NCBI GenBank assembly: GCA_002279935.1
Contig: NCCZ01000003.1
Location: 244,001-308,000 of the forward strand
DNA length: 64,000 nt
Direction: 5' to 3'
Origin: Hyphomicrobium sp. 12-62-95
Lineage (GTDB): Bacteria > Pseudomonadota > Alphaproteobacteria > Rhizobiales > Hyphomicrobiaceae
This document shows, in pieces, positions 48,483 to 57,607 of the stretch. Numbering within the stretch: the stretch's first letter is position 1; the number at the start of each line of letters is the position of its first letter. A program made the translations under genes and the position numbers. The notes under the pieces were generated by a model. That model was not told the DNA's origin. It saw only the letters and a list, made by a program, of their open reading frames with translations, and ran no database searches.

Positions 48483-48986
48483 CTAGCCCTTCCAGTGCAG
48501 CGCGGAAATCAGCGTAAAGAGACGGCGCGCGGTGTCGAAATCGAGCGTAATTTTGCCGGTAAGCCGCTCCTGCAGCAGCCGGCTGCCTTCGTCGTGCAAA
48601 CCACGCCGCCCCACATCGATGGCTTCGATGCGCGAGGGCTGTCCCGAGCGGATCGCCTGATAGTAGCTATCGAGCACCATGAAGTAGTCTTTGATGAGCC
48701 GCTTCAGCGGCGTCATCGTCAACGTATGCACGGCTGCTGCTTGGTCGCCGCCCTCGGGAAAGGCCGACAGCACCAGCCGGTCATCCGCGATCGCAATCTC
48801 CAGCCGGTACGGACCTTGATCGATCCCTTCCAGCGCGAATGAATTGCCGTCGAGAATGTCGAATATCGCCACTTCCCGTTCGTGCTCAATGTTGGAATTA
48901 CCGCGCGCGATCGAGGCATCATCGATGCGGATCGATGCAATGCGGTTGCGTGTTTCGAGGCTGCTATCGGGAAGCGTGTCCGTCAT
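48483..48986 (-). CDS. UPF0262 family protein
   Basis: A 167-residue soluble protein matching the alphaproteobacterial UPF0262 family, with RIASIRIDDASI and LTMTPLKRLIKDYFMVLDSYYQAIR as core. No catalytic residues are known. It sits between hisD and the LMW phosphatase gene, as in most relatives, and is probably co-transcribed. Confidence 0.92.
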   Translation of the reverse strand: MTDTLPDSSLETRNRIASIRIDDASIARGNSNIEHEREVAIFDILDGNSFALEGIDQGPYRLEIAIADDRLVLSAFPEGGDQAAAVHTLTMTPLKRLIKDYFMVLDSYYQAIRSGQPSRIEAIDVGRRGLHDEGSRLLQERLTGKITLDFDTARRLFTLISALHWKG

Positions 48987-49002
48987 GGCGTCAATTCAAC
49001 CT

Positions 49003-50301
49003 CTAACGGCGGCCCGATAGCCGGATCTCGACCGAGCGCCGGTGCGCTTCCAGCCCCTCAGAACGCGCCAGCGTCATGGCAGCGCCCGCAACCCGCGCCA
49101 GGGCTGCCGCATCGAGTTTCAAAAGCGACGTCCGCTTCATGAAATCGAGCACGCCCAGTCCCGACGAAAACCGTGCCGACCGCGCCGTCGGCAAAACGTG
49201 ATTGGAGCCCGCCACATAGTCACCAATCACTTCCGGCGTGTAAGCGCCGATGAAGATCGCACCCGCGTTGCGGATCTTCTCCGCCAAGCCTTCGCTGTCG
49301 GCTGTGGCAATTTCCAGATGCTCTGCCGCGATCCGGTCCGCCAGCGCCGGCGCTTCGTCGAATGACCGCAAAATGATCGACGCCCCGAACACGTTCCAGC
49401 TTTCACCCGCGATGTTCCCACGCGGCAGCGTCGCCAATTGCCGTCCGACGGCCGCTTCGACAGCTTTGGCAAATCCGGCGTCGTCCGTCATCAATACCGA
49501 TTGGGCCGCCTTGTCGTGTTCAGCCTGCGCCAGCAGATCCGCCGCGATCCATTCCGGATCGTTGTCTTTGTCCGCGATCACGAGAACTTCCGACGGCCCC
49601 GCGATGCTGTCGATGCCGACGGTGCCGAACACCTGCCGCTTGGCCGCCGCCACATAGGCATTGCCGGGCCCGACGATCTTCACCACCGGCTTCACCGTCT
49701 CCGTGCCGTATGCGAGCGCGGCAACGGCCTGCGCCCCGCCGATGCGGTAAATCTCAGACACGCCACACAGCCGGGCAGCGGCCAGAACAAGCGGGTTCAA
49801 TTCCCCACGCGGGCACGGCACCACCATCACGATGCGCGGCACACCGGCGACGATCGCCGGCAGCGCATTCATCAAAACCGACGACGGATAAGATGCCGAC
49901 CCGCCCGGCACATAAAGCCCGGCCGACTCAACCGCCGTCCACCGGTCGCCGAGTTCCACGCCGGTCTCGTCCGTGTAGCGCTCGCTCCGGGGCAACTGCC
50001 GCTGATGATGCGCGCGAATGCGGTCTGCGGCGAACGAGAGCGCATCCAGCGTCTCCTTTGAGCACTGCGCGACCGCAGCATCCACTTCGGCCGCCGTCAC
50101 CGCAATGCCGGTCTTCTTCAAATCGATGCCGTCATATTTCGCCGACAGATCGATCAACGCTGCATCGCCGCGCGCCCGCACGTCCGCGATGATCTCGCGC
50201 ACGGCCGTATCCACCTCGTCCGAAACTTCGCGCTTCTCAGAAAGCAGCGCCGTGAAGGCCGCCTCAAAGCCGGGATCGGAAGTCACGAGCGTCTTGGGCA
50301 T
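49003..50301 (-). CDS. hisD: Histidinol dehydrogenase
   Basis: Zinc-dependent enzyme that oxidises histidinol to histidine in two steps. 432 residues. Characteristic blocks are RIGGAQAVAALAYGTETV, VGPGNAYVAAAKRQVFG, and the metal/active-site region EHDKAAQSVLMT and SNHVLPTARSARFSSGL. Upstream of UPF0262 in the conserved operon. hisG, hisZ and hisS are about 10 kb away. Confidence 0.97.
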   Translation of the reverse strand: MPKTLVTSDPGFEAAFTALLSEKREVSDEVDTAVREIIADVRARGDAALIDLSAKYDGIDLKKTGIAVTAAEVDAAVAQCSKETLDALSFAADRIRAHHQRQLPRSERYTDETGVELGDRWTAVESAGLYVPGGSASYPSSVLMNALPAIVAGVPRIVMVVPCPRGELNPLVLAAARLCGVSEIYRIGGAQAVAALAYGTETVKPVVKIVGPGNAYVAAAKRQVFGTVGIDSIAGPSEVLVIADKDNDPEWIAADLLAQAEHDKAAQSVLMTDDAGFAKAVEAAVGRQLATLPRGNIAGESWNVFGASIILRSFDEAPALADRIAAEHLEIATADSEGLAEKIRNAGAIFIGAYTPEVIGDYVAGSNHVLPTARSARFSSGLGVLDFMKRTSLLKLDAAALARVAGAAMTLARSEGLEAHRRSVEIRLSGRR

Positions 50302-50360
50302 GTGGGAAGTCCGTAATGTAAAGTCGGGTTGTAGGACGATGCAGGCGCGGTAGCTTGATA

Positions 50361-50834
50361 TTACGCGTCCGGCTCGTCATTGGGATGCTCGGGCTTCGAT
50401 TTGGTCGCCCATGCCGCGCCGAGGTCTTTCAATTCTGCCTCGAGATATTCCACGTGTAGACGGATGGCAGCCCCACCAGCACACGAAATAAGGACAAAGC
50501 CTTCAGGCGCCACCGTCGGCTCGAAATGGATCGCGAGCACGTTGAGCATCTGCTTCTTGTCGGTAAGATCGATGTTGGCGAGCTGCGCGCCGAGCACGCG
50601 CTCGAACCGCAATCCTGATCGCCGCCGCATGAAAGGTTTGCGCCGCGAGCGCGTCCCGCCAAGCGCCTCGCTCCAGTCGAAGCGGTTCGCAATAGCGGCA
50701 AACCGGCGCTCGGCCTTAAGATAAGCCATCTCGGAAACGTTGATGACGGCATCTTGCAAATGCGCCGAAACGACCGCGAGATCCTCGCTATCGAGGGCGA
50801 TCAGCTTCAGGCCGGAATTGTCTTTGGCGGTCAT
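50361..50834 (-). CDS. DUF2948 family protein
   Basis: A 157-residue protein of the alphaproteobacterial DUF2948 family: LKLIALDSEDLAVVSAHLQDAV, RRFAAIANRFDWSEA, and a beta-rich LNVLAIHFEPTVAPEGFVLISCAGGAAIRL. Function unknown. It precedes hisD, the usual order. Start ATG 50834; an in-frame ATG at 50879 would add a Gln/Pro-rich lead. Confidence 0.88.
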   Translation of the reverse strand: MTAKDNSGLKLIALDSEDLAVVSAHLQDAVINVSEMAYLKAERRFAAIANRFDWSEALGGTRSRRKPFMRRRSGLRFERVLGAQLANIDLTDKKQMLNVLAIHFEPTVAPEGFVLISCAGGAAIRLHVEYLEAELKDLGAAWATKSKPEHPNDEPDA

Positions 50835-51008
50835 CGGCGCGGACACATCGGGTTGCGGCGCCGCTACTTGCCGGCCCACCGCGGTGAGATCGTGGCGGAG
50901 TGATACTGGCGGCGGGGAACGAGTGCAACCTCGTCCCCCGCGCGCCCGGTCGTACTAAACGTTTCGCGTTAAACCTGTCGCGTCGATAACGGCGATCGGT
51001 AATGCCGA

Positions 51009-53210
51009 TCAGGCGTTGCGCGGTGCCTTGCGGCGGTCGTCGCCCCGGGGAGCGGATGGCCGCCCACGCGGACCGTCACCCCGATTGCCCCCGCGAGGTC
51101 CCCCGCGATCACCCATGAACTTGACCCCGTCCAAGCCCTTAGCCGGACCATCGGCGCGGTCGCCGCGCGGCGCGGGACGCCCGTTGGCATGCGGCTTGGC
51201 CGGACGGTCACCAGGGCCACGGTGTTCCCCGTCGCGCTTGCCACCGGCAAAACGCGGACGGCCCTCGGCTCCGTGCGGACGGCGGTCGCCATCCCGGGAG
51301 GCATGTTCGCCGCGCGGGGCGTGGTCGCGATGCGGACGGTCGCCGCCGCGCGGACCGCGCTTATCATCGGACCGGTTCGGACCACGGCCTTCGCCGCCGC
51401 GATGCGGCCGGTCACCAAAGGAGCGTTCACCGAAGGAGCGCTCGCCCTGCGGACGCGCCTCCGACGTGCGATCACCGTAATGCGTCACAGACCGGCCTTC
51501 GCCGCTCCGCTCCGTCCGCTCGCCCCGTCCATGCGGACGTTGGTCGCGGTGCGGACGGTCCCCGTCGCCCCGGTGGCTGGCCCGATCATTGGGCCGGTCA
51601 TTCGGCCGGTCATTCGGTTTGTCGTCGCGACGGCCTTCGAAGGACCGCGGACGCTCATGCGCCGGACGCTCGGGCTTGGCTTGCATCGGATCAAACGGAC
51701 GTCGTTCGCCGCTCCCGTTGGTCACCTTGTCGGCCACACGCTCCGGCCCACGGTCAGCCCCACGGTCTACATTCTGGTCGCCACGCGGCGCCCCGCGCGA
51801 AAATCCGCGCGCGCCGTCGCGATCGCCGCGGCCCTCAGGACGCGGGCCCCGGTCGTCGAAGCGCGGACGCTGCGGACGTCCAGCGTTGCCGTCACGGCGG
51901 TCGCCGCCACGGTCACGCTGTTCGCCACCCGAGCGGTCCCGGCCCTCGCCGCCACGCGAAGCAAAGCTGCGCGGACGGTCGGTGCGCGGACCACCCCGCT
52001 GGCCGCGTGCGCCGCCGGGCGACAGATCGGCCCGTTCGGCATCGCGCTCGGCGCGGCTTTCCACCGGCGCGACGAGCGTCGCGTCGTTGCGGCGATCCTT
52101 CGACGGGATCGTCAGCCGCGTCAGCCGCTCGATATCACGCAGATACCCGCGCTCTTCATTGTCGACGAGCGAAATGGCTGTGCCTTCAGCCCCCGCGCGC
52201 GCCGTGCGGCCGATGCGATGCACGTAGCTCTCGGGAACGTTGGGGATTTCGTAGTTGATGACGTGCGAAACGGCATCCACGTCGATACCGCGTGCGGCAA
52301 TGTCGGTCGCAATCAAAGCGCGGATTTTACCGGCCTTGAAACCGCGCATCGCCTGATCGCGCTGCGCCTGGCTCTTGTTGCCGTGGATGGCCGAAACCGG
52401 CACGCCGGCCGTTTCCAGATGCCGGGCCACGCGGTCAGCCCCGCGCTTGGTACGCGTGAACACGATGGTGCGCGTGAATTCGGGATCGGCGAACAATTCC
52501 ACGAGCAGCGCCCGCTTCTTGTTCTGTTCAACGAAAATCACTTCCTGCGCCACGCGGTCGGCCGTCTTGGAAACGGGCGACACCGAAACCTTCACCGGGT
52601 CCTTCAGGAGTTCGGCGGCAAGCGCGCCGATTTCGTGCGGCATGGTTGCCGAGAAGAACAGGCTCTGGCGGCGATGCGATAGCGTCGCCACGATCTGCCG
52701 CAGCGGCCGGATGAAGCCCAGATCCATCATCTGGTCTGCTTCGTCGAGCACGAGAATTTCCGTGCCCTCGAGCGTCACGTTGCGCTCGCCCATATGGTCG
52801 AGCAGGCGGCCGGGCGTGGCGACGAGCACGTCGACACCGCGCGCCAGTGCATCACGCTGCGGCTTGTGAGCGACGCCGCCGAACACGACGGCGACCGAGA
52901 AGCCCATATGCCGGCCATAAGTGCGGAAGCTCTCCGCGATCTGCGTGGCGAGTTCGCGCGTCGGCGACAGGATGAGCGCGCGGACGCCCTTGCGCAGCGG
53001 CGGCTGCCGGTTGGTGTTGAGACGCTGCAGGATCGGCAGAGCAAACGCCGCCGTCTTGCCGGTGCCGGTCTGCGCGATGCCGAGCAGGTCCTTGCCTTCA
53101 AGAATGGTCGGGATCGCCTGCGCCTGGATCGGCGTCGGGGTCGTGTAGCCTTCGGTGTCGAGCGCCTTCAGAAGGAGGGGATCGAGGCCGAGTTCTTGGA
53201 ATGTGGTCAC
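51009..53210 (-). CDS. rhlE: DEAD-box RNA helicase, RhlE type, with a long repetitive tail
   Basis: ATP-dependent RNA helicase. Q motif FQELGLDPLLLKAL...TPTPIQAQAIP, Walker A AQTGTGKT, DEAD (LVLDEADQMMDLGFI), SAT (FFSATMP), and HRIGRTARAG are present in the first 390 residues. The remaining 340 residues are RG/RD-rich low-complexity sequence (RGGPRTDRPR, NDRPNDRPND, PHRGGEG), probably disordered and RNA-binding, much longer than in E. coli RhlE. I start at GTG 53210; nothing upstream looks coding. Such helicases act in ribosome assembly and cold adaptation. Confidence 0.9.
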   Translation of the reverse strand: MTTFQELGLDPLLLKALDTEGYTTPTPIQAQAIPTILEGKDLLGIAQTGTGKTAAFALPILQRLNTNRQPPLRKGVRALILSPTRELATQIAESFRTYGRHMGFSVAVVFGGVAHKPQRDALARGVDVLVATPGRLLDHMGERNVTLEGTEILVLDEADQMMDLGFIRPLRQIVATLSHRRQSLFFSATMPHEIGALAAELLKDPVKVSVSPVSKTADRVAQEVIFVEQNKKRALLVELFADPEFTRTIVFTRTKRGADRVARHLETAGVPVSAIHGNKSQAQRDQAMRGFKAGKIRALIATDIAARGIDVDAVSHVINYEIPNVPESYVHRIGRTARAGAEGTAISLVDNEERGYLRDIERLTRLTIPSKDRRNDATLVAPVESRAERDAERADLSPGGARGQRGGPRTDRPRSFASRGGEGRDRSGGEQRDRGGDRRDGNAGRPQRPRFDDRGPRPEGRGDRDGARGFSRGAPRGDQNVDRGADRGPERVADKVTNGSGERRPFDPMQAKPERPAHERPRSFEGRRDDKPNDRPNDRPNDRASHRGDGDRPHRDQRPHGRGERTERSGEGRSVTHYGDRTSEARPQGERSFGERSFGDRPHRGGEGRGPNRSDDKRGPRGGDRPHRDHAPRGEHASRDGDRRPHGAEGRPRFAGGKRDGEHRGPGDRPAKPHANGRPAPRGDRADGPAKGLDGVKFMGDRGGPRGGNRGDGPRGRPSAPRGDDRRKAPRNA

Positions 53211-53552
53211 TGGTATTCTTTCGGTTGTCCCGCGTGCGCAATGCAGCCGCAACCGGGCTTGCCGGTGGCGATCAAAAGCGCTTGATGGTGCGCGGGCTTG
53301 ATGTCTGACCCCTGCGGCAATGCCGGTTTCGGGTTCCAGATCATCAGGCGCCCTGCGTGCCGGGGCGGCCGATTTTTGGGAGATCAGAGGCGCGGACCGG
53401 AGGACGAACGGGCCGCCCGAAAGCGATCCTCGTTGCCAGTGTCCCGTCACGCAGTCGCGCGCCGATGGACCGGATCAGAGTGATCCGGATGCGGGCGTAT
53501 CCCATGTTGCGCCGCAAAAAGCAAGCGTAAAGCTTTCTGCGCCAAGGCCGGC
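53211..53552. other. Region between the helicase and DUF992 genes
   Basis: No gene is supported. It must hold the helicase promoter and 5' leader. No palindrome or terminator is evident. Confidence 0.5.
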
Positions 53553-54008
53553 TTACCGCAGCGCCAGATCCGCCACGCCAACTGCGATGTTGAGACCTGT
53601 TTGTCCCTGCACGCTGAGCGGCTGCAGGCTGATGGTGTTCTTCGACCCGCCGACCAGGATCTTCGTGCCCACGCCGACGCCGATCGAGGCATCTGCGTTG
53701 GCGCCGACATAATCGCCGACCAGCGCCTTGGGGCCCAAGTCCGTGCTCGAAAACACGGCCCAGACAATCGTGACCTTCGACGTGAAACCGAGATCGAGCC
53801 CAATCTTCGTGACCGAGCCTTCATAGGACTCAGTCTGGCCCTTCGTCGACTGGAACACGCAATCATAATGCTTTTTCGATCCCAGAATGAGGCCGACGCC
53901 GGCGCCGCCCTTGCACGTCAGCGTCCCTGCCTTCGCCTTCGCAGCCACGGCCGAACCGCTGCCGGCTAAAACCATCGCCAAAGCAGCAACCAACGCAGCA
54001 ACTTTCAT
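53553..54008 (-). CDS. DUF992 family exported protein
   Basis: A 151-residue protein with a signal peptide (residues about 1-25, VAALVAALAMVLAGSGSAVA). The mature domain has LTCKGGAGVGLILGSKKHYDCVF (a likely disulfide), YEGSVTKIGLDLGF and a repeated G-x-G rich end (ASIGVGVGTKILVGG), all DUF992. Function unknown. GGGGGA precedes the ATG at 54008. Found in many alphaproteobacteria. Confidence 0.9.
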   Translation of the reverse strand: MKVAALVAALAMVLAGSGSAVAAKAKAGTLTCKGGAGVGLILGSKKHYDCVFQSTKGQTESYEGSVTKIGLDLGFTSKVTIVWAVFSSTDLGPKALVGDYVGANADASIGVGVGTKILVGGSKNTISLQPLSVQGQTGLNIAVGVADLALR

Positions 54009-54134
54009 CCGCAAATCCCCCGGCAATCGCGCCCATGCGCTCACAACCCTAAATGCATTGAACGGCATGATTGGACCCTCTGGCAATCAAATTTCGACGG
54101 AAAGTTCAAGCAAGCCGTTACTCCGTGTTCGCCC

Positions 54135-55424
54135 TTAGCCGGACGACAGGCGCTCGATATTCGCCCCGCACCGCGACAGCTTCTCTTCCAGCCGCTCAAA
54201 CCCGCGATCAAGATGATAGACGCGCCCCACCGTCGTCTCACCCTCTGCCATCAACCCCGCGATCACCAGCGACACCGACGCGCGCAGATCGGTCGCCATT
54301 ACCGGCGCGCCGCGCAGATGCTTCACGCCCTTGATCGTCGCCGTATCGCCGTGCAGCTGAATGTCCGCACCAAGCCGCGCCAGTTCCTGCACGTGCATGA
54401 AGCGATTTTCGAAAATCGTCTCGCGGATCACGCTCGTTCCGTGCGCCCGCGTCATCAGCGCCATCAACTGCGCCTGCAAATCGGTCGGAAAACCCGGATA
54501 CGGCTGCGTTTCTACTGTCACAGGTTCAATCTCGCCGCCCTTGCGCGTGATGCGAATGCCCGTTGCCGTCGGCGTCACGGTGGTGCCCGTCGCCGCCAGA
54601 ACATCGAGCGCGTTCTGCAGCAAATCGGCGCGCGTGTCCTCCAGCACGACATCCCCGCCGGTGGCCGCCACGACCATCGCAAATGTGCCCGTCTCGATGC
54701 GATCCGGCAGCACCGTATGGATCGCCCCATCGAGCCGGTCGCGCCCCTGAATGCGCAACGTCGACGTCCCGATCCCCTCAATCAAAACGCCCATTTTGAC
54801 GAGCAGCGCCGCCACGTCGCCAACTTCCGGCTCCCGCGCCGCGTTCTCGATAACGGTCTCGCCCTTGGCCATCGCGGCTGCCAGCAGCACGTTGTGCGTC
54901 GCGCCGACCGATACCTTGGGAAAGATGATGTGTGCGCCGTGCAAACCCTTCGGTGCCTTCGCCAGCACATACCCGCCGTCGATTTCGATTTCCGCCCCGA
55001 GCGCCTTCAGCCCTGTCAGATGTAAATCCACCGGCCGCGTGCCGATCGCACAGCCGCCGGGTAGAGACACCTTCGCCTGCCGCATGCGCGCCAGGATCGG
55101 CCCCAGCACCCAGAAGCTCGCCCGCATCCGCGACACCATCTCGTACGGCGCCGTCGTATCGACGATATCGCGCGCCGTTAGATGGAACGTCTCGCCCTGC
55201 ATGTTCGGCGACGTCCGCTTCCCGTCCACGGCCAGATCCGTCCCGTGGTTGCGCAGGATGCGCGCCAAGAGGTTCACGTCGGCGAGATTGGGCACGTTCT
55301 TCAGCGTCACCCGGTCCGCCGTCAGCAGGCTCGCGATCATCAGCGGGAGTGCGGCGTTCTTTGCCCCAGAAATCGGAATGGTGCCGTTGAGTTCACCGCC
55401 GCCGATGATTTTGATGCGATCCAT
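54135..55424 (-). CDS. murA: UDP-N-acetylglucosamine 1-carboxyvinyltransferase
   Basis: First committed step of peptidoglycan synthesis. EPT-synthase fold, 429 residues. The PEP-binding nucleophile is C125 in [11 protein letters not shown] (so fosfomycin-sensitive by sequence). [12 protein letters not shown] and [15 protein letters not shown] are conserved. It lies upstream of DUF992 and helicase genes, which separate it from DUF2948-hisD, its usual neighbours. Confidence 0.97.
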   Translation of the reverse strand: MDRIKIIGGGELNGTIPISGAKNAALPLMIASLLTADRVTLKNVPNLADVNLLARILRNHGTDLAVDGKRTSPNMQGETFHLTARDIVDTTAPYEMVSRMRASFWVLGPILARMRQAKVSLPGGCAIGTRPVDLHLTGLKALGAEIEIDGGYVLAKAPKGLHGAHIIFPKVSVGATHNVLLAAAMAKGETVIENAAREPEVGDVAALLVKMGVLIEGIGTSTLRIQGRDRLDGAIHTVLPDRIETGTFAMVVAATGGDVVLEDTRADLLQNALDVLAATGTTVTPTATGIRITRKGGEIEPVTVETQPYPGFPTDLQAQLMALMTRAHGTSVIRETIFENRFMHVQELARLGADIQLHGDTATIKGVKHLRGAPVMATDLRASVSLVIAGLMAEGETTVGRVYHLDRGFERLEEKLSRCGANIERLSSG

Positions 55425-55601
55425 GGGGAGAAGCCGTCCTGTGTGAGAAATGCGGGCAGCCGCTGTGGGCCGCGGTGAGAGAACCCGCCGGGCGGCGAGT
55501 CGATAATGATGTCCGGGATGATTAGTCTTTGTGCCGCCCGTCCAGCAAGAGATAGGCCACCATGGCGTCCCAAGGCTGAAAAGATCGGGGCATTCGGCGT
55601 C

Positions 55602-55778
55602 TCAATCGGCGTCGCTGTCGGCTTGCTCCGTCGCGTCCCCGCCCGGATGCTCGTCGGCGGATGAGCGCGCTTTTTCCTTTCTCTTCCGCAGATTAGCCCG
55701 CAACTCCTCGGCCAGCCGCTGCGCCCTTTTGGCCGCCTCGGTCCGCACGGGAGGGGTCTTCTGCTCGAAATTCGTCAT
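55602..55778 (-). CDS. Small charged alphaproteobacterial protein
   Basis: A 58-residue protein, Lys/Arg-rich in the first half (RTEAAKRAQRLAEELRANLRKRKEKAR) and Asp/Glu-rich at the end. Short proteins of this kind are found near murA in related genomes. One amphipathic helix is likely. Function unknown. The start at 55778 lacks a strong SD. Confidence 0.6.
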   Translation of the reverse strand: MTNFEQKTPPVRTEAAKRAQRLAEELRANLRKRKEKARSSADEHPGGDATEQADSDAD

Positions 55779-55873
55779 GGCACCACGGCCTGCGCACGGG
55801 TCAATTTTCGCCTGTGTGCTATCACAGCTGAACCCTTCCGGGCCAGCCCCAGTCACTTCGCGCCCCGCTGGCC

Positions 55874-56407
55874 CTAGCTCTCGCCGCCCGCCGATGCTCG
55901 CTTTAAGACCAGCGTGATGCCGATCAGCGAGGTGTTGTGGAACTGGATTTCCACGATCTGCCGGTCATCCTTAACGATCACGTCCATATTGGCATTGAGA
56001 TCATCGCCCTTCACCGTCACTTTGAGACCGCGTTCTGTGACCTCGCCCTGCAGTGCGCCCCTGAGATTGTACATCTCCTCAGACCACTCGCCGGAAAGCG
56101 CGCCATCCTTCTCTTCCAATCGGCTTTTCAGCTCGATCTTCCCGCTGGGCGACGCACACCGGATCGTCTGCTTGAGCCATGGCGCGTCCGTCGCTGCAAA
56201 ATACGTCGCGCGGCAGGTTACCGTCTCCGCCTTGCCATCCTTAAAGCCGAGCCGCCCTTGCCCGGTCCACAGGCCCGGCAATCCCGCCAGCGACCCGGTG
56301 AGCGCCGCCGGTTTGACCTCGTCCGCCTGAACCGGCGGCACGCCCGTTGATAAAACAAGGGCCATGGCCAGCGCGGCGACGGCGAAAACGGGCGAGGGAC
56401 CGGCCAT
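55874..56407 (-). CDS. Exported hypothetical protein
   Basis: A 177-residue protein with a signal peptide (residues about 1-28, VFAVAALAMALVLSTGVPPVQA). The mature part is predicted beta-rich, with LPGLWTGQGRLGFKDGKAETVTCRATYF and IELKSRLEEKDGALSGEWSEEMYNLRGAL, resembling a lipocalin-like barrel. The family is not recognised. AGGAT precedes the ATG at 56407. Confidence 0.75.
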   Translation of the reverse strand: MAGPSPVFAVAALAMALVLSTGVPPVQADEVKPAALTGSLAGLPGLWTGQGRLGFKDGKAETVTCRATYFAATDAPWLKQTIRCASPSGKIELKSRLEEKDGALSGEWSEEMYNLRGALQGEVTERGLKVTVKGDDLNANMDVIVKDDRQIVEIQFHNTSLIGITLVLKRASAGGES

Positions 56408-56668
56408 GGAACTGCTATCCTGGATCAAATCATTGTCAGCAAAACCCATATAGAGATTCGCATGTTCCAACGGCGGTGCAACCGCCGCGCGGCGCATTTG
56501 CCACCCACCGTGTTCACCAAAACACGCTAAGGATCAGCCAGTCCCCGGCCGCGCAATCGGACGTCCTAGGACAATGCGCACAGCCCCAATTTGGTCCGCA
56601 ATTTGCTAACTTCGACCATATCCGCACGCCAACGCGTGCGGACTGTCCCGCGTAGGAACATTTGCACC

Positions 56669-57607
56669 ATGTCCGCACCGATCTTTACCAACTGGACCGC
56701 CGCGACGACTGCAAGCTGGGCCCAAGCGCCGCTGCGTCTTGCCCATCGCTTGTCCGAGCACCCGCTCTATTCGCTCGATGCCCTCGCCGAAGTCATCGAA
56801 GGCTATCCCCGCCAGCACTACGCGCTTGTCGAAATGGGTCCGCAGGGCTCCAACCGCCGCCTCTGGCGCGAGGGCGATATCGGCCGCCTCTCCGGCCGCG
56901 AAGTCATCGAAGCGATTAAGCGCGGCCGCATGTGGCTCAACCTGCGCAACATCTCCGGCGTCGACCGCCGCTATAAAGACGTCCTCGACCAGATCTTCGA
57001 AGAAGTGCGCGGCAACGTCCCAGGCTACGACACCTACGACCGAACCTGCGGCATCCTCATCTCCTCGCCCAACGCGCAAGTTTACTACCACATGGACCTG
57101 CCCGGTCAGTCGCTCTGGCAGCTCCACGGCAAGAAGCGCGTCTATCTCTATCCCACCACCGCGCCCTATCTCACCGGCGAGCAGCTCGAACGCATCGCGC
57201 TTTACGAAGTCGAGGTCGATATCCCCTATGATGTGTCCTACGACAAGGACGCCACCGTCTTCGAAATCGGCCCCGGTGAAATGCTGCACTGGCCGCTGAA
57301 CGCGCCGCACCGCGTTGAAAATCTCGACTGCCTCAACGTCTCGATGACGACCGAGTACTGGACCGAAACCATCCGCCGCTCGCAGATCATCAACATGGCC
57401 AACGGCATCCTGCGCGATAAAGTCGGCATCACGCCCAAGACCCGCAACCTCGCCGGTCCCGGCTTTTACGCCAAGGCCGTCCTTCAAGCCGGCGTCAAGC
57501 GCTCAGGGCTCTTAAAGAAGGCCCGCAAATCCCGCCGCCCCGTCGAGTTCCAATTGGACCGCGACCACCTCGGCGCAGTCATCGATCTCCCGAAAGCCGC
57601 TGAATAA
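56669..57607 (+). CDS. JmjC/cupin-like 2-oxoglutarate-type oxygenase
   Basis: A 312-residue protein with a single-domain cupin fold. H141-x-D143 (HMDLPGQSLWQLHG) and H214 (NAPHRVENLD) form a likely Fe(II) facial triad as in JmjC hydroxylases, and K156 is a candidate 2-oxoglutarate ligand. It may hydroxylate a protein, or a small molecule, but no substrate is evident. AGGA precedes ATG 56669. The stop codon shares a base with the start of the acyltransferase (TAATG), so the two are obligately co-translated. Confidence 0.82.
   Translation: MSAPIFTNWTAATTASWAQAPLRLAHRLSEHPLYSLDALAEVIEGYPRQHYALVEMGPQGSNRRLWREGDIGRLSGREVIEAIKRGRMWLNLRNISGVDRRYKDVLDQIFEEVRGNVPGYDTYDRTCGILISSPNAQVYYHMDLPGQSLWQLHGKKRVYLYPTTAPYLTGEQLERIALYEVEVDIPYDVSYDKDATVFEIGPGEMLHWPLNAPHRVENLDCLNVSMTTEYWTETIRRSQIINMANGILRDKVGITPKTRNLAGPGFYAKAVLQAGVKRSGLLKKARKSRRPVEFQLDRDHLGAVIDLPKAAE

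Noticed and set aside
51189..52682. A 497-residue open frame antisense to the helicase tail
   Set aside because: Mirror of the RG/RD repeats, very Ala/Val/Arg-rich, no SD and no domain.
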